DNA from: a virus
Length of the DNA: 56,227 nucleotides
IMG/VR virus record: IMGVR_UViG_3300031885_000017
Coordinates: 1-56,227 of that record
Strand: one strand, 5' to 3'
The notes beneath the pieces are model-generated. The model saw only the letters and a program-made list of their open reading frames with translations. It was not told where the DNA came from and searched no databases. A program made the position numbers and the translations under genes. Positions 17,454-24,174 of this stretch are shown here, in pieces (position 1 is the stretch's first letter; each line of letters begins with the position of its first letter).

Positions 17454-18833
17454 ATGGCGCGACTTGACGCTGACGGTTGGGTGAAGCGCGATGGGCTAGA
17501 GGGCATCTACCCGCGTAATGTCGAGGCGCCGTCCTTTGTGTCAGCCACCGAGCCGGTGCTGACAACCTACGCCTCGGCCAACGTGGACACGGACAAGCTC
17601 GTGGGCAACGTGGCGGCAAATACCCGCCGCGCTCAGGGGTTCAAGATTGCCGGAGACGCCAGCGTTGCCCAACTCCGCATCTGGGCCAAGAAGGTAGGGC
17701 TTCCTGGTGATAACCTGACCGTGCGGATATACACGGATGACGGCACAGGCAAGCCTAGCGGAACGGCGGTCGGCACCGCATTGACTTTCAATGGGTCACT
17801 CCTAACGACGAGCTATGCGTGGCGGGCCTTCGGGTACACCACTCTGCCCAGTTTGACGGCGGGCGTGCAATACCACCTGGTCGCCTATCGGTCGGGTGCC
17901 GTGGACGCCGCTAACTACTACGTGTGGGGCGTTGACGCTTCCGCGCCGTCCTATGCTGACGGCCAAGGCGCGGTATATGATGGTGCGACCTGGACTTCGG
18001 AGGCGACCGACCATGCCTTCGAGATCTACGGCACTAGCGCCTGGGCCTGGCCAGCCAGCTACACGCAACTTGTGGCGGCGACGGTAACGCCTTTCGTGCC
18101 GGTCTCGGCGCACGTCGCCATGCGGTTCGACTGCTACGTGACTGGCGTTATCCCCACCATGATAGAACTGGAAATAGCAACTGGGGCGGCTGGCAGCGAG
18201 GTGCTACTGGGTCGATTCTCGGAGGCGCTACTGGCCTACCAGTCGGTTGCTGGCGGTAGCACCGGCATCAAGATAAACAAAACCTATCCGCTGAGTCCGG
18301 CCCTGATAGCATCCGGGGCCCGCATCGCAGCCCGCATTAGGGTGTCCGTCAGCGACTCGAACGCCCGCGTCCGGGCAGCCTGCTACCTGAGCGGCTATGA
18401 CGGCGGCAACGTGCCCATCATGTACCCTCTCTACCCCTTCCGGCAGCACCTGTCCGGCATTGAGGCCGGTATCTCCAAGACTGCGCCGATGGGAGCACCC
18501 GTCACCGTGACCCCAGCCGCCTTCCCCAATTACGGGTCATACGTCCAGATTTGGGCAGCAGCGGACTATGACTGCATCGTGCATGGGGCCACGAGGTCAA
18601 CCCCATCCTCTATCTCCGACTACGGACTCTACCTAGGGTTCGCCACGGGCGCGGCGGGAGTGGAGGTGCCCAGGGCCATCCTGCCATTCCCAGCCGTGGG
18701 CACTACGATGCTTAGTGAGGTAGGTACACAACTGCTGCGGATACCCTTCATCGTCAAGAAGGGTGAGCGGCTGGCTATTGCGGCGACAGGGGGTGCCCCC
18801 ACCACGTTTGAAGTGCTGTCTGAGGAATTGTGA
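17454..18833 (+). CDS. Beta-sandwich virion protein near fibre genes
   Basis: 459 residues. Residues about 55-190 form a carbohydrate-binding or jelly-roll type domain (VAQLRIWAKKVGLPGDNLTVRIYTDD, WRAFGYTTLPSLTAGVQYHLVAY). The C-terminal half has repeated strands ending each with AAGVEV/AAGSEV sequences (ATGAAGSEVLLGRFSE and FATGAAGVEVPRAILPF), a likely internal duplication. Last large virion gene; a surface-binding role is inferred. Confidence 0.6.
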   Translation: MARLDADGWVKRDGLEGIYPRNVEAPSFVSATEPVLTTYASANVDTDKLVGNVAANTRRAQGFKIAGDASVAQLRIWAKKVGLPGDNLTVRIYTDDGTGKPSGTAVGTALTFNGSLLTTSYAWRAFGYTTLPSLTAGVQYHLVAYRSGAVDAANYYVWGVDASAPSYADGQGAVYDGATWTSEATDHAFEIYGTSAWAWPASYTQLVAATVTPFVPVSAHVAMRFDCYVTGVIPTMIELEIATGAAGSEVLLGRFSEALLAYQSVAGGSTGIKINKTYPLSPALIASGARIAARIRVSVSDSNARVRAACYLSGYDGGNVPIMYPLYPFRQHLSGIEAGISKTAPMGAPVTVTPAAFPNYGSYVQIWAAADYDCIVHGATRSTPSSISDYGLYLGFATGAAGVEVPRAILPFPAVGTTMLSEVGTQLLRIPFIVKKGERLAIAATGGAPTTFEVLSEEL

Positions 18834-18928
18834 GCAAGTCTAAGAAACGACAACAGGCCGAACGCAAGCAACGGCGCCAGCCTGCTGTTCCCACCAAGGG
18901 CAAGAAGCAGAAGAAGCCTGGGCGTTAG
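18830..18928 (+). CDS. 32-residue Lys/Arg-rich protein
   Basis: GTG at 18830 overlaps the preceding TGA in GTGA, with GAGG 4 nt upstream. The product begins MSKSKKRQQAERKQRRQP and is almost half Lys/Arg/Gln. Its TAG at 18926-18928 overlaps the stop codon (TTA) of the opposing - strand gene. It is the last gene of the virion operon. It may bind nucleic acid or be packaged, but no family is recognisable at this length. Confidence 0.5.
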   Translation: MSKSKKRQQAERKQRRQPAVPTKGKKQKKPGR

Positions 18929-19323
18929 TCCGCGGACGGCTTCGCCTCAGCCTGCGCCTTCGGCAACCCCGCCCTCTGGATCTCCTCTAGTGCGCCCTGC
19001 ACACGCTCCACCTCATCGGCCAGGTGTGCTACCAGAAGCTCCTGGAGCCGTAGGCCTTCCCGCGCCTGCTCGACGATGGATCGCTGTGTTGGGGTATCCG
19101 CGGTCTTGAGGGCTTCTTCGTGCCGCGCCACCAGGCGCCGCTGGTTCTCCATCCCAAAGAAGGAGTCCACGAGCCTCTGCTCCAGCTCCTTCTGCTGCGC
19201 CAGGAGCCGTTCCTGGCGTACCGTCGGGTTGATCTTCTCCAGGATCGCCCGGATTCTCTCGTCTGCGGTTGGCATGTTCTTCACCTTCCTAAACTTGATA
19301 GCTCTGCGCTGGGCCCTATTCAC
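18925..19323 (-). CDS. Coiled-coil protein with MNRAQRR N-terminus
   Basis: 132 residues. Of two GTG codons I prefer 19323, because it overlaps the upstream stop in GTGA and gives the MNRAQRRA start seen in many short phage proteins. Residues 40-120 are heptad-rich (RLLAQQKELEQRL, LRLQELLVAHLADEVERVQ). Last gene of the leftward transcript, converging with the virion operon with 4 bp overlap and no terminator between. Function unknown; a structural or assembly accessory is possible. Confidence 0.65.
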   Translation of the reverse strand: MNRAQRRAIKFRKVKNMPTADERIRAILEKINPTVRQERLLAQQKELEQRLVDSFFGMENQRRLVARHEEALKTADTPTQRSIVEQAREGLRLQELLVAHLADEVERVQGALEEIQRAGLPKAQAEAKPSAD

Positions 19324-19520
19324 GGCCACTCATTCTTAGCTGCTTCAGAGGCCATGTAACCGAGGCCGACGGCCATGAAGAATGGCCCCAGGATGTTCCT
19401 GTAGTCCCGCTGGCCCCACTCGCGCCGGAAGTGGAGAAACTCCATCACCGAGGCGAACGCAAGGATGATCGTCCAGGTGACGCCCCACCACTGCGGCCAG
19501 TGGTCTCCGTTCTTAGGCAT
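19320..19520 (-). CDS. Small membrane protein, two helices; holin candidate
   Basis: 66 residues. Hydrophobic stretches at about 13-31 (GVTWTIILAFASVMEFLHF) and 44-58 (ILGPFFMAVGLGYMA) are joined by a charged loop RREWGQRDYRN. Size and topology would fit a class II holin, and the TIM-barrel lysin candidate lies 5 kb upstream, but nothing specific proves it. The ribosome-binding site is formed by a pentanucleotide repeat. Confidence 0.6.
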   Translation of the reverse strand: MPKNGDHWPQWWGVTWTIILAFASVMEFLHFRREWGQRDYRNILGPFFMAVGLGYMASEAAKNEWP

Positions 19521-19521
19521 G

Positions 19522-19544
19522 CCTCACCTCACCTCACCTCACCT
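19522..19544 (-). repeat. Pentanucleotide tandem repeat at a ribosome-binding site
   Basis: Four full copies and a partial fifth of CCTCA (TGAGG on the - strand) lie immediately upstream of the ATG at 19520 and include the upstream gene's TGA. Each unit contains a GAGG core, so slippage would change the number and spacing of ribosome-binding sites. Confidence 0.7.
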
Positions 19545-20009
19545 GACACTCTTCCTGGCTGGTTGTTTGGCCGTACCTTTTGTGTTCGGGACGCCGCTGG
19601 AGTGGTAGCCATACTTGGGGCGGCGCCGCTCTAGGTAATGGGATACAAGATCTACGATTCGTTCCTGCTGCTCGTTGTAGGTTTCCAGCTCCTTCTTCGT
19701 GCGGCACTTCCGAAGGAACGCATCAAGAGGAGCAAACAGGAGGACATGCAGCGCCTCATGGACAGCAAGTTGCTCTAGGGTTTCGGCATCTGCTTGGTCT
19801 ACGACATCCCTACGACAGGTAAGGTTCGCCCAGGCATAAGGGTAGCCATGAGTTACACGGCAGTCTGGTTGGTCGGAGTCCGTACTTGGGTCGTCGAACT
19901 GATCCACGAATGAGACACGGAGGGCATATTGCTGGAGGAAGCCCAGCCAGCGCAGGACACCCTCGGTGGCCTCCTCAACCTTCTTGGCCCGGCTCTTGTC
20001 GCTTGGCAA
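19539..20009 (-). CDS. HExxH zinc metallopeptidase-like protein
   Basis: 156 residues from TTG 20009 with GGGGAGATA upstream. VHEALHVLLFAP at 83-94 gives the HExxH zinc motif (H84, E85, H88) inside a predicted helix. An acidic, Cys-containing region precedes it (DQPDCRVTHGYPYAWANLTC). The C-terminus is basic. Several phages carry such short HExxH proteins beside late genes, with no defined substrate. The motif is certain, the activity inferred. Confidence 0.68.
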   Translation of the reverse strand: MPSDKSRAKKVEEATEGVLRWLGFLQQYALRVSFVDQFDDPSTDSDQPDCRVTHGYPYAWANLTCRRDVVDQADAETLEQLAVHEALHVLLFAPLDAFLRKCRTKKELETYNEQQERIVDLVSHYLERRRPKYGYHSSGVPNTKGTAKQPARKSVR

Positions 20010-20011
20010 GG

Positions 20012-20410
20012 CTATCTCCCCAGTAGTATCAAGCCACCGGGCGTCCGCTTCTCAGCGTCCGGTCCCACCGCCAGTGTGTTGTAGAGCCGAACCAGATCCA
20101 CCATGAGGTACTCGTCTCGGCGCTGGACCATCACGCCGAGTCCCTGGATGATCCCGGCGGCAAAGGCCACCCGTGCCTCATCCGGGAAGCGGTTGAGGAA
20201 GTCGATGAGAAGTCCCACCAGCATCTCGCCATCAGTCCAGCCGAGACCCTGCATGATGGCCCCCACCGCGGCTGAGAACAGCCCGGTGCGACTATCCGCC
20301 GTGGCATCAACCATCTTGAACGTCGTCTTGTCCGGTCGCCAGATGTCGGCGGGCAGTGAGAGACTTCCGGCAAACTTGAACTTGGCCGGGGCCTTGTTTT
20401 TCTGGCTCAT
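20012..20410 (-). CDS. Hypothetical protein
   Basis: 132 residues. ATG 20410 overlaps the upstream TGA in ATGA and gives MSQKNKAPAKFKFAG; longer versions only shadow the upstream gene. The middle is helical and hydrophobic (GLFSAAVGAIMQGLGW, MLVGLLIDFLNRFP, RVAFAAGIIQGLGVMV) but with charged residues between, so soluble helices are more likely than membrane segments. No family recognised. Confidence 0.58.
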   Translation of the reverse strand: MSQKNKAPAKFKFAGSLSLPADIWRPDKTTFKMVDATADSRTGLFSAAVGAIMQGLGWTDGEMLVGLLIDFLNRFPDEARVAFAAGIIQGLGVMVQRRDEYLMVDLVRLYNTLAVGPDAEKRTPGGLILLGR

Positions 20411-20610
20411 GTCTCTGTGGTGTCCACGTGGCAGGAGCAGGCGCACCCCAGACGGCCAATGATCTGTTTGGCCCTGTACCCATCCTTGCACCCGCACCGT
20501 GGGCAGGCGGGGGTATGCGCCCCTATCCTTGTGGGCTTCTCGTGCTCGTGTACGCCCCGTTCGTGGAGCCGCCGGTCTCGATATGGGTCTGCGTAGTCTA
20601 TCTGGCTCAT
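20407..20610 (-). CDS. Small zinc-ribbon protein
   Basis: 67 residues from ATG 20610 (GGGAAGGTGAAGAA upstream). N-terminus MSQIDYADPYRDRRLHERG is charged. Residues 36-59 contain CPRCGCKD and CACSC, a likely Cys4-type zinc site, then an HVDTTET tail. Overlaps the next gene by 4 nt. One of many small Cys-rich proteins in this genome. Confidence 0.6.
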   Translation of the reverse strand: MSQIDYADPYRDRRLHERGVHEHEKPTRIGAHTPACPRCGCKDGYRAKQIIGRLGCACSCHVDTTET

Positions 20611-20614
20611 TTCT

Positions 20615-21049
20615 TCACCTTCCCAGTGTTCTTGGACGCCGGTTCCGGTTCTGCTCACTCCGAGTCGCCCAACGGCAGTTCCCAGGTTCGTAGTTGCCGT
20701 CGTTGTCAATTCGGTCTATGGTGAGCCCCTCCGGTTTCACACCCATGTCCTCTAAGAAGGCCGCAAAGGAACGCCACCGCTCACAGACGGTGATGCCCCT
20801 GCCACCGTAGTAGATATAGGCTTTGTTGTTGGGGTTGAGGCAACATTGGATTATGCCCTTCCAACAATAGTAGGTTAGCGAGGGTCCACTATGCCTGCCG
20901 TGACCATGACGTATGTGGCGGAGACTCATCCTGGCGCGGGTTTCAGTAGAGTGTTTGTTGCCTCGCGCATTCTGGTTGCCCATCGCACCCGCACTTATTT
21001 TGGCACGGGAGAGGACACTATGTTTGAAACCTAGCCAGGGCATCGTCAT
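20615..21049 (-). CDS. HNH homing endonuclease with NUMOD3-like segment
   Basis: 144 residues (the ATG at 21043 has better ribosome-binding-site spacing). An N-terminal [14 protein letters not shown] segment resembles a NUMOD3 DNA-binding repeat. The C-terminal half has [27 protein letters not shown], and [20 protein letters not shown], which is the usual HNH-like 'D-R-DN-G-Y-P-NCRW' signature of free-standing phage endonucleases. It sits alone between two tightly packed genes and is likely a mobile insert. Confidence 0.8.
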   Translation of the reverse strand: MTMPWLGFKHSVLSRAKISAGAMGNQNARGNKHSTETRARMSLRHIRHGHGRHSGPSLTYYCWKGIIQCCLNPNNKAYIYYGGRGITVCERWRSFAAFLEDMGVKPEGLTIDRIDNDGNYEPGNCRWATRSEQNRNRRPRTLGR

Positions 21050-21052
21050 ATC

Positions 21053-21274
21053 CTACCCGACAGACTCCCCGATCACAGACTGGATGATGAAGCGGATCGT
21101 CTCAGCACGGTTCTTGAAGCCCATCTTCTGGGTTAGGGTGTCAAGGGCCTCCGACTCTTCGGGCGTCAGGCGGGTGGCCACAGCAATCCCTAAACCAGCG
21201 CCGTTTCCCGGTGGACGCCCGCGCCGCCGTCCAGAGACGGGCGCAGTTGGCGTAACATTAACTTGTGGGCACAC
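21053..21274 (-). CDS. Ribbon-helix-helix DNA-binding protein with AT-hook-like arm
   Basis: 73 residues from GTG 21274. The N-terminal arm has RRRGRPPG, an AT-hook-like minor-groove motif. Then a strand (LGIAVATRLT) and two helices (PEESEALDTLTQKMGF, NRAETIRFIIQSVI) form a typical Arc/CopG ribbon-helix-helix. Probably a dimeric regulator. It is a candidate reader of the repeated operator-like sites at 39,971-40,246 and 52,210-52,384, but nothing in the sequence links them directly. Confidence 0.72.
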   Translation of the reverse strand: MCPQVNVTPTAPVSGRRRGRPPGNGAGLGIAVATRLTPEESEALDTLTQKMGFKNRAETIRFIIQSVIGESVG

Positions 21275-21277
21275 GGG

Positions 21278-21757
21278 TCACACCCTGCCTAGCGTCCGGC
21301 GTCTGAGATCCCGCAGGAACCGTCCGGGAATCTGGATCCGCCTGTCACACTGCGGACAGCAGACCAGGAAAATGTCGTCTGTGTTGACCTTTGCTCTGTC
21401 CACCTTCTCCCCCAATCGGATCACGTCCGAGGTCTCAATGATCTCGGTTGGCTTCTTCTTGGCGACGATTCGCATAATGGCCCCACAGCGGTCACAGGGG
21501 AAGGCTTCGGGGCCACCGACGACTTCCTTGATCTGGTTCGGCGGCGTTTCGGTGTACGGATCCCAGTTGATGAAGCGCCAGGGGCTTTCCGGGGTGGCGT
21601 CGGGGTCGTTGGGGTCGTGGCCAAATCTCCACTTGAAATGGAAGTCAACGCCTCTTTTGCCTGGCCCGCGGGGGGTGCCTCGACTACGGTTACTTTCAGT
21701 GGCTCCAGCCCCAGGGGGTTGGCTAGGGTCGCCAGGTCGGTCAGTGCTTCTATCCAC
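21278..21757 (-). CDS. Zinc-ribbon protein, probable -1 frameshift extension of the polymerase-like gene
   Basis: 159 residues if read alone from GTG 21757. Residues 1-34 look like an out-of-frame shadow of the overlapping gene; from KRGVDFHFKWRFG on the sequence is protein-like. It includes FPCDRCGAIM and LVCCPQCDRRI, a two-knuckle zinc ribbon. The overlapping polymerase-like frame becomes low-complexity at the same point. A CAAAAG run (21659 to 21654 on the - strand) would allow a -1 shift joining both. Independent start from GTG 21757 (GAGGAG 8 nt upstream) is the alternative. Confidence 0.6.
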   Translation of the reverse strand: MDRSTDRPGDPSQPPGAGATESNRSRGTPRGPGKRGVDFHFKWRFGHDPNDPDATPESPWRFINWDPYTETPPNQIKEVVGGPEAFPCDRCGAIMRIVAKKKPTEIIETSDVIRLGEKVDRAKVNTDDIFLVCCPQCDRRIQIPGRFLRDLRRRTLGRV

Positions 21758-22854
21758 CGGGTACTCTCCTCGGTATTCTTGGGCCCTGTGCCATAAACAC
21801 GGAGCAGATCCGACAGGGGATCGGTCTCAATGTCTCGTATCATCACCGTCGGGCCCGGTCTGTTATTCCAGAAGGTACAGGCGGCCACCTCCATAATGTC
21901 CTGGACGGTGCCCAGGATGGTGTGGGCGCTGGCCACGCCGGGGTGGAGACCGCCATGCAGTTTGCGGCCGTAGAGTGTCCTCGCCAGGCGGTCGCGCTGG
22001 TAGGACTGCATGAGAGTGATGATGCCGAGCCACAGGCTGGGGAGACGTTTGTTCCACTGGTCTCCGACCGCCGGGAGGTTGTCCGGCAGCCGATCAACCA
22101 AGGACGCATCCACTCCGGCCATCACGTCCACCGACCGGCCGCAGATGTGCCACAGTAGGACTGCCTTCGTCACGTCGGGCGGCCACTCGAAGAGTCCAGC
22201 CAGTCCGGTCAGTGGATCGTGGCCGCCGGTGAAGAGCCACTCTAGGGTTGGGTCGCCGGTGTAACGCCGAAGGACATGGAGCCAGAGATCGGAGTAGGAC
22301 ACCCACCAGTCCGGCGGTGCATCCAGTCCGAACAGACGCCACTCCGCCCGGAGCCGAGCCAGCGGTAGCGAGACGGCGAAATAATACGAAGGTGCCTCCC
22401 ACTGTAGTTGGGGCTCTAGGAGCCGGGCGGTGAACGCCTGATCCTGGAGGGAGATGCCGGTCGGTGCCGGTGCCCCGCCGGTGTTGTAGGCGCAGGCCCG
22501 AAGGTCGCCCAACATGCACATCGACAGCCGGAGGAAGAACTCCCCGGCTGGATATGGTGCAGAGAGGGCGTGCATCAATCCCACCAGTGTCTCCGCCGCA
22601 TCGAGTGCTACCAGGCGGGGCGGGGAGGCGCCCATGATCGCGGCAGCCAGCGCAAATCGGGCATAGTCCCCGCCCCCGTCGCGTGGGAGAATGAAGACAT
22701 CCTTCTCCTGGGCCAGGATGATCTGTTCGTCGTCTACCGCCACGCCGACAGGATCCGCATCGTGGAATCCCATCGCCTTCAGCCTCTCCATGAAGTCTGT
22801 GGTTCCGGCCGGGTCGATGAGGCGGTGAATGCCGTAGGGACGGTTGTCGCTCAC
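21421..22854 (-). CDS. Degenerate family A DNA polymerase-like protein
   Basis: GTG 22854 overlaps the upstream TGA in GTGA. The first 400 residues align by eye with PolA palm and fingers. 'SYSDLWLHVLRRYTGDPTL' near 184 matches motif A (DYSQIELRVLAHLSGD) with the metal-binding Asp replaced by Ser. TKAVLLWHICGRS near 230 matches the O-helix KAINFG-YG. ARTLYGRKL then GTVQDIMEVA near 300-320 match the TLFGRRR and GTAADIMK segments. MIRDIETD near 338 stands where HDE is expected. It looks like an inactive or repurposed polymerase. Beyond residue about 400 this frame is low-complexity and the real C-terminus is probably the frameshifted zinc ribbon. Confidence 0.62.
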   Translation of the reverse strand: MSDNRPYGIHRLIDPAGTTDFMERLKAMGFHDADPVGVAVDDEQIILAQEKDVFILPRDGGGDYARFALAAAIMGASPPRLVALDAAETLVGLMHALSAPYPAGEFFLRLSMCMLGDLRACAYNTGGAPAPTGISLQDQAFTARLLEPQLQWEAPSYYFAVSLPLARLRAEWRLFGLDAPPDWWVSYSDLWLHVLRRYTGDPTLEWLFTGGHDPLTGLAGLFEWPPDVTKAVLLWHICGRSVDVMAGVDASLVDRLPDNLPAVGDQWNKRLPSLWLGIITLMQSYQRDRLARTLYGRKLHGGLHPGVASAHTILGTVQDIMEVAACTFWNNRPGPTVMIRDIETDPLSDLLRVYGTGPKNTEESTRWIEALTDLATLANPLGLEPLKVTVVEAPPAGQAKEALTSISSGDLATTPTTPTPPRKAPGASSTGIRTPKRRRTRSRKSSVAPKPSPVTAVGPLCESSPRRSQPRSLRPRT

Positions 22855-22937
22855 GACCTGATCACCCTCCACCACCAGCGTAACGCCCAGAGCGTGAGTG
22901 TCAGATAAGCCACCAGCGCAATGTCGTACCCACTCAT
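22851..22937 (-). CDS. 28-residue single-helix membrane protein
   Basis: Reads MSGYDIALVAYLTLTLWALR followed by WWWRVIRS. ATG 22937 overlaps the upstream TGA in ATGA, and its own TGA overlaps the GTG of the polymerase-like gene in GTGA. Both 4-nt overlaps argue that this tiny frame is translated. One hydrophobic helix followed by a Trp/Arg cluster suggests an inner-membrane peptide. Confidence 0.5.
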   Translation of the reverse strand: MSGYDIALVAYLTLTLWALRWWWRVIRS

Positions 22938-23179
22938 AGTGCCCCCACTAGGAGTTTGACTATGCCGCGTCCGCTCGGACTGAGTATGGGGCGGCCAAAC
23001 CGCTTCAACAGCACCTCATCCACGGCTAGAAGCCGGTTGGCTAGGCGGCGCCCGTGCTCCTCTAACTTCTCCTCCGTCCAGTCGGCATACCATCGGTCTA
23101 TGAGTTCCTGCCGACTGCCGGTACGAGTGCGCCGTCTTCGTCCGCCGCGGACTCGGTAGGTGATCTTCTCCTCACTCAC
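22934..23179 (-). CDS. Hypothetical basic protein
   Basis: 81 residues from GTG 23179. The N-terminus is strongly basic (RVRGGRRRRTRTGSR), then a helix ELIDRWYADWTEEKLEEHGRRLANRLL and a hydrophobic tail. It may bind DNA or RNA. It lies between the terminase-small-like gene and the tiny membrane protein. Confidence 0.55.
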   Translation of the reverse strand: MSEEKITYRVRGGRRRRTRTGSRQELIDRWYADWTEEKLEEHGRRLANRLLAVDEVLLKRFGRPILSPSGRGIVKLLVGAL

Positions 23180-23797
23180 CTAAACCTCGATCCCCTTGGC
23201 CCGCAACTTGGCCCGCGCCGCCTCCGGCACCGGCTTCCCGGCTCTGATGGCAAGCAACGCTATCGCCTCATCGCCGGTCAGGTGAATGTCGAAGATGGTG
23301 CCCTTGATCTCCTTGGTCTCCTGGAGAATCTTGGATGCCCGCAGGATCGTGTCACCCGCCCGGAGACGTATCCGCCAGTCCGGTACTGTGTAACCGACCT
23401 CGAACTCCTTGCCGCAGTCAGGGCACGCGGCCTTGATCTTGCGGCCGCGCTCGGCATCCAGCGCCTCGTCATACATACCCGCCGCCCGTCCCGACATTAC
23501 TTCCATCTCACGCTTGGTGAACTTGGTATCGTCCGGGCTGATGAGGTTGTCGTAGGCTGCGTTGAAGGCGGTGTCCCGATCCAGCCAGCCGCGTACCCTG
23601 CGCTCCTTGATTTGCAGGACGGTGCAGGCCTTCCGCCAGCTCCCGTGAACCAGAAGTTCCTGGAGCCACTGGCGCTGGACGAGCATGAGGCCATCCGGCC
23701 CGCGGCGCTGGAGCCCACGCTCATCGCCGAGGTAGTCCTCGACCGTCGAGACGACCTCTCCCTCTAGTGGCACTAGGGCCTTGTTATCGTCGATCAC
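23180..23797 (-). CDS. Terminase small subunit-like DNA-binding protein
   Basis: 205 residues. GTG 23797 overlaps the upstream TGA in GTGA; longer versions have no support. Residues 45-85 (LVHGSWRKACTVLQIKERRVRGWLDRDTAFNAAYDNL) fit the helix-turn-helix of phage terminase small subunits and related HTH proteins, where the second helix is followed by W-L-x-D-x-x-F. A CPDCGKEFE knuckle follows near 120 and helices near the C-terminus could drive oligomerisation. If correct, it lies far from the large subunit, which is not in the window. Confidence 0.55.
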   Translation of the reverse strand: MIDDNKALVPLEGEVVSTVEDYLGDERGLQRRGPDGLMLVQRQWLQELLVHGSWRKACTVLQIKERRVRGWLDRDTAFNAAYDNLISPDDTKFTKREMEVMSGRAAGMYDEALDAERGRKIKAACPDCGKEFEVGYTVPDWRIRLRAGDTILRASKILQETKEIKGTIFDIHLTGDEAIALLAIRAGKPVPEAARAKLRAKGIEV

Positions 23798-24174
23798 AGG
23801 ATGGGTAGACCTTTCGCCTTCCGGTCGTTGAACCAGGCGATGAAGGCATCGATCCCGAAGAACACCCGCTTGGCGCAGCCCAATAGGAATGCGTCCGGGA
23901 CCGGATCTTCGGTGATCAGTAGAATCCGTTTCCCCAGGGCTGCCGCGAAGCCGATTTCGGCAGATGTTCCCAAACAACGGGTCGGCGGCGCTGGAATGAG
24001 GGCTATCACGCCAATGCAATCAGGAGACCTAATGGTATGGAAGTCACCTGTGACGAATGCGAACACGGCATCCTGGTTGTTTCCTTGCGGGTCGTAGACA
24101 CGTATCCCACACTCGTCTGCAATCCTCTTCCGCCAGTTGGTGTAGAAGCCACCGGCGCCATAGTAGTAGCTCAT
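23794..24174 (-). CDS. Nucleoside 2-deoxyribosyltransferase-like protein
   Basis: 126 residues; ATG overlaps the upstream stop by 4 nt. YYYGAGGFYTNWRKRIADE at the start, SPDCIGVIALIPAP in the middle and the key GTSAEIGFAAALGKRILLITED near 70-90 match the Rossmann-like 2-deoxyribosyltransferase fold (Asp and the Glu of SAEIG form the active site). Probably recycles or modifies nucleosides. A second related-fold gene lies at 25,049. Confidence 0.68.
   Translation of the reverse strand: MSYYYGAGGFYTNWRKRIADECGIRVYDPQGNNQDAVFAFVTGDFHTIRSPDCIGVIALIPAPPTRCLGTSAEIGFAAALGKRILLITEDPVPDAFLLGCAKRVFFGIDAFIAWFNDRKAKGLPIL

Noticed and set aside
19522-19544. CRISPR-like array
   Set aside because: It is a short pentanucleotide run without spacers; no CRISPR or cas genes are present anywhere.
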